7,402 bases of DNA, taken from positions 1 through 7,402 of the forward strand of contig JAJAYU010000090.1 in the NCBI GenBank assembly GCA_026786125.1. The letters run 5' to 3'. The notes beneath the pieces were generated by a model. It had not been told where the DNA came from. It did no database searches and saw only the letters and a list, made by a program, of their open reading frames with translations. Made by a program: the position numbers and the translations under genes. The first letter of the stretch is position 1; every line of letters begins with the position of its first letter. Shown in pieces: positions 5,507 through 7,402 of the stretch. The DNA is from Chamaesiphon sp. Lineage in GTDB: Bacteria; Cyanobacteriota; Cyanobacteriia; Cyanobacteriales; Chamaesiphonaceae.

Positions 5507-7102
5507 ATGGCAATTGCGATCGACTTTGGGACTAGTAATACCGTGATCAGCCGTTGGAATGCCGCGACACAACAAGCCGAAACGGTGACATTGCCAGGAT
5601 TGTCTCTGGTTGGGGGGATGAATCCGCCGTTGATTCCCAGTTTGGTATATGTGGAGGATGGAAGTACAGATCAAGTCTTACTAGGTCAAATGGTCCGTGA
5701 TCGAGGGCTAGATCTTCAGGGCGACAATCGTTATTTTCGGGGCTTTAAGCGGGGAATTGGCGCATCGATTCAGGGATTCTTGCCCGAATTAGATGGAGTA
5801 TCGATGACGTTTGAGCGGGTGGGAGAATTATTTCTGACGGGGATGATCAAGCAGTTGCAACAGTCGTTAGATGTGGGCGAGTCTCTAGTGTTGACAGTGC
5901 CTGTAGATAGTTTTGAGATCTATCGTAGTTGGTTGAGTGGGGTATGCTCGAATCTACCAGTGGAGCAGGTGCGACTGATCGATGAGCCGACAGCGGCGGC
6001 GTTGGGGTATGGGATGACAGCAGCAGAGACGTTGCTGGTAGTCGATTTTGGTGGGGGAACGCTGGATTTGTCCCTGGTGCAATTAACCAAGCAAGTACAG
6101 CAGGGCAAAACGCCCCTGGGCTTCTTATTGAAGTGGGGTGACAAATCCCTAACAGCGGCAACTCAACAGCCCCAGTTGGCGCGGGTGATTGCCAAGGCGG
6201 GTCAAAATTTGGGCGGGACGGATATCGATAATTGGGTGGCGCAGGAGTTGGCGCAGGAGCAGGGGCTAAAGGTAAGCTCATTGATTACCAGATTGGCAGA
6301 GAAGTTAAAGATTCAGTTGTCTCTACAGAATACGGCAACGGAAGTATATTTTGACGATCAAACTTTTGATAGTTATGAGTTTAAACTGACTCGTGAAAAA
6401 TTTGAGCATATTTTGACAGCCCATCAATTTTTTGAGCGGTTGGATGAATCTATGACGCAAGTACTCCAACAAGCCAGAAGACAGGGCATCGAAATAAATG
6501 ATATTAATGGGGTGTTGTTAGTTGGTGGTTCAGTCCAAATTCCCGCTGTTCAAACTTGGATTCGTCAGTATTTTGACGAAAGTAAATTGCGTCAATCAAA
6601 ACCATTTGAAGCGATCGCTCATGGTGCTTTACAATTACTACAAGGTATCGAAGTTGAAGATTTTCTTTACCATAGTTACGGCGTGCGCTATTGGGATAAA
6701 CGTCAAAATGCTCACAATTGGCATCCAATTATTCAATCAGGGCAAGCTTATCCTCTGTCTGCACCTGTAGAATTAACCCTCGGTGCCTCACGGGAAAATC
6801 AACCTAGTATTGAATTAATTATCGGTGAATTAGGTGCCACAACTGGCGGCACAGAAGTCTATTTCGATGGGGATAGATTGATTACACGTTGTTTGACTGG
6901 TGGCGTAAAAGATGTCAAAACCTTGAATGATCGCGATGGGAGCAGAAGTATTGCTAAGCTCGAACCAGCCGGATCCCCTGGGACCGATCGAGTCAAGGTA
7001 AAATTTAATGTCGATCGCGATCGACAATTACGAATTAGCGTTGAAGATTTACTCACCAATCAAACATTACTTGCTGATGGAATTGTTGCTGAATTAAGTT
7101 GA
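5507..7102 (+). CDS. Hsp70-like (DnaK-family) ATPase without C-terminal lid
   Basis: 531 aa, about 100 shorter than DnaK. The actin/Hsp70 ATPase motifs are intact: phosphate 1 IDFGTSNT (5-12), VPVDSFE and RLIDEPTAAALGYG (156-169), phosphate 2 VVDFGGGTLDLSL (178-190), NLGGTDID (224-231) and the adenosine motif GVLLVGGSVQIPAVQ (335-349). An insert at about 194-222 is rich in Gln and Lys. After the ATPase domain (to about 380) comes a beta-rich region (385-531) that could bind substrate, with no helical lid and no C-terminal EEVD-like tail. It probably acts as a specialised ATP-dependent chaperone or regulator in the cytoplasm; its partner is unknown. The ATG follows CCTGCT with no Shine-Dalgarno; a TAGAAT at 5485-5490 could serve as -10. 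GC content is higher in the first half than after about 6300. It follows fic by 52 bp. Confidence 0.9.
   Translation: MAIAIDFGTSNTVISRWNAATQQAETVTLPGLSLVGGMNPPLIPSLVYVEDGSTDQVLLGQMVRDRGLDLQGDNRYFRGFKRGIGASIQGFLPELDGVSMTFERVGELFLTGMIKQLQQSLDVGESLVLTVPVDSFEIYRSWLSGVCSNLPVEQVRLIDEPTAAALGYGMTAAETLLVVDFGGGTLDLSLVQLTKQVQQGKTPLGFLLKWGDKSLTAATQQPQLARVIAKAGQNLGGTDIDNWVAQELAQEQGLKVSSLITRLAEKLKIQLSLQNTATEVYFDDQTFDSYEFKLTREKFEHILTAHQFFERLDESMTQVLQQARRQGIEINDINGVLLVGGSVQIPAVQTWIRQYFDESKLRQSKPFEAIAHGALQLLQGIEVEDFLYHSYGVRYWDKRQNAHNWHPIIQSGQAYPLSAPVELTLGASRENQPSIELIIGELGATTGGTEVYFDGDRLITRCLTGGVKDVKTLNDRDGSRSIAKLEPAGSPGTDRVKVKFNVDRDRQLRISVEDLLTNQTLLADGIVAELS
6611..6618. repeat. HIP1 octamer (in the Hsp70-like gene)
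   Basis: Perfect GCGATCGC in the 3' half of the Hsp70-like gene, suggesting that this AT-richer half has been resident in a HIP1-rich genome. Confidence 0.9.
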
Positions 7103-7138
7103 TTGATATGTTGAAGATATCGACTAAGTTACAAGACC

Positions 7139-7175
7139 ATCAGGAAAAATGTGGTAGGATAATCTTCCTGATTTT
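7139..7175 (+). terminator. Probable terminator after the Hsp70-like gene
   Basis: Arms ATCAGGAA (7139-7146) and TTCCTGAT (7165-7172) pair perfectly over 8 bp around an 18-nt loop, followed by TTTT (7172-7175), 36 bp after the stop codon. The loop is longer than ideal, so efficiency is uncertain. Confidence 0.5.
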
Positions 7176-7176
7176 G

Positions 7177-7199
7177 ACACAATCTTCAAAAGACTGTGT
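7177..7199. repeat. Second hairpin between convergent hsp70-like and tnpB genes
   Basis: ACACA-a-TCTT, loop CAA, AAGA-c-TGTGT: nine pairs with one internal A/C mismatch. It starts one base after the first hairpin's U tract. It has no U tract of its own, but together the two hairpins could block transcription from both sides or protect mRNA 3' ends. Confidence 0.45.
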
Positions 7200-7238
7200 T
7201 GCTAAATCTTTGTTTGCAGATATACTAGGATACCGAAA

Positions 7239-7402
7239 GTGAACATGCTCCCGACGCTCATGCTGACGCATAGAGCGCGGGCTTCTCAGTGACCCCTGGT
7301 ATCCCATCGGGCGTATCCTGAGCTTTAAAGACGGAATGACCTACCGCCCTGTGTTTGATGACTTTTGCGGCGTTGTGGTCGCGGTCGAGAGAGCATCCAC
7401 AG
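7239..7402 (-). mobile_element. Right end of an IS200/IS605-type element (partial)
   Basis: The window enters this element at its right end. On the minus strand, after the last tnpB codons, the sequence continues through a hairpin (7250-7281) and the stretch AGCATGTTCAC, which I take as the terminus at about 7239. The hairpin has a long stem: CCCG, CGCTC and ATGC pair with GCAT, GAGCG and CGGG, with one bulged base on each side and a 4-nt tip. Subterminal imperfect hairpins are what the single-strand TnpA transposases of this family recognise. The exact end is inferred by resemblance, and the left end and any tnpA are outside the window. Confidence 0.65.
7239..7402 (-). ncRNA. Probable omega RNA (reRNA) 3' scaffold of TnpB, partial
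   Basis: In TnpB elements the guide RNA is processed from the 3' end of tnpB transcript plus the right end, with the guide just outside the element. Here the strong hairpin at 7250-7281 overlaps the final tnpB codons and stop, as expected for that scaffold. If the element ends at 7239, the guide would read from 7238 downward on the minus strand, beginning TTTCGGTATCCTAGTA. The RNA is inferred from family behaviour; its 5' limit is outside the window. Confidence 0.45.
7258..7401 (-). CDS. tnpB: RNA-guided endonuclease TnpB, C-terminal end (partial)
   Basis: 47 codons are visible before the TGA at 7258-7260. The fragment opens with CGCSLDRDHNAAKVI, the end of the C-terminal zinc finger (second Cys pair) followed by the DRDxNAA motif that holds the third RuvC aspartate. 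This is diagnostic of the TnpB/OrfB family of IS200/IS605 and IS607 elements. A 30-residue tail ending in ALYASA follows. TnpB cuts DNA next to a transposon-adjacent motif under omega RNA guidance and helps retain the element at its site. The rest of the gene lies beyond the window, so completeness and the other catalytic residues cannot be judged. It converges on the Hsp70-like gene, with 155 bp between the stops. Confidence 0.92.
   Translation of the reverse strand, partial: CGCSLDRDHNAAKVIKHRAVGHSVFKAQDTPDGIPGVTEKPALYASA

Noticed and set aside
5847..6281. 144-codon minus-strand open frame, rich in Pro and Ala, inside the Hsp70-like gene
   Set aside because: It is antisense to well-conserved ATPase motifs, has a low-complexity composition explained by the GC-rich sense strand, and resembles no family I know.
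6504..6770. Overlapping 74- and 82-codon frames on opposite strands in the 3' half of the Hsp70-like gene
   Set aside because: The sense frame carries the adenosine-binding motif GVLLVGGSVQIP; the others are chance openings in AT-rich DNA.

Overview
The window looks like a cyanobacterial chromosome. It contains three perfect copies of the HIP1 octamer GCGATCGC, many CGATCG cores, the 24-nt and 44-nt dispersed palindromic elements typical of these genomes, and a cyanobacterial-style Hsp70 paralogue. I cannot name the species.

Layout. 1-104 is the 3' end of gcvP (glycine decarboxylase), followed by a clear terminator. 212-1776 is an AT-rich, minus-strand type II restriction-modification operon: a beta-class DNA methyltransferase first, then an MvaI/BcnI-type endonuclease, joined by an ATGA overlap. 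Diverging from it across about 215 bp is a plus-strand toxin-antitoxin pair (1994-2537), a small strand-helix antitoxin overlapping a MazF/PemK-family toxin. 2550-4194 (minus) returns to housekeeping genes: homoserine dehydrogenase (hom) and, downstream, a half-size TMEM165/GDT1 cation transporter subunit. A perfect 44-bp palindrome lies upstream of hom. 4552-5454 (plus) is a class II Fic (AMPylase) gene interrupted by a 24-nt small dispersed repeat that keeps the frame but brings in a TAG. It is followed 52 bp later by a truncated Hsp70-like ATPase (5507-7102). The window ends in the right end of an IS200/IS605-type element: the last 47 codons of tnpB on the minus strand, overlapped by a strong hairpin that is probably part of its omega RNA.

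How the parts fit. Short addiction, defence and mobile modules (R-M, toxin-antitoxin, Fic, TnpB) sit between core metabolic genes. Two observations stand out. First, a tiny mobile repeat, rather than a conventional IS, splits fic exactly between its autoinhibitory helix and its catalytic core. Second, a class II Fic gene sits directly before an Hsp70-like gene, which recalls the eukaryotic FICD-BiP enzyme-substrate pair. Whether that pairing is functional or coincidental needs comparison with other genomes.
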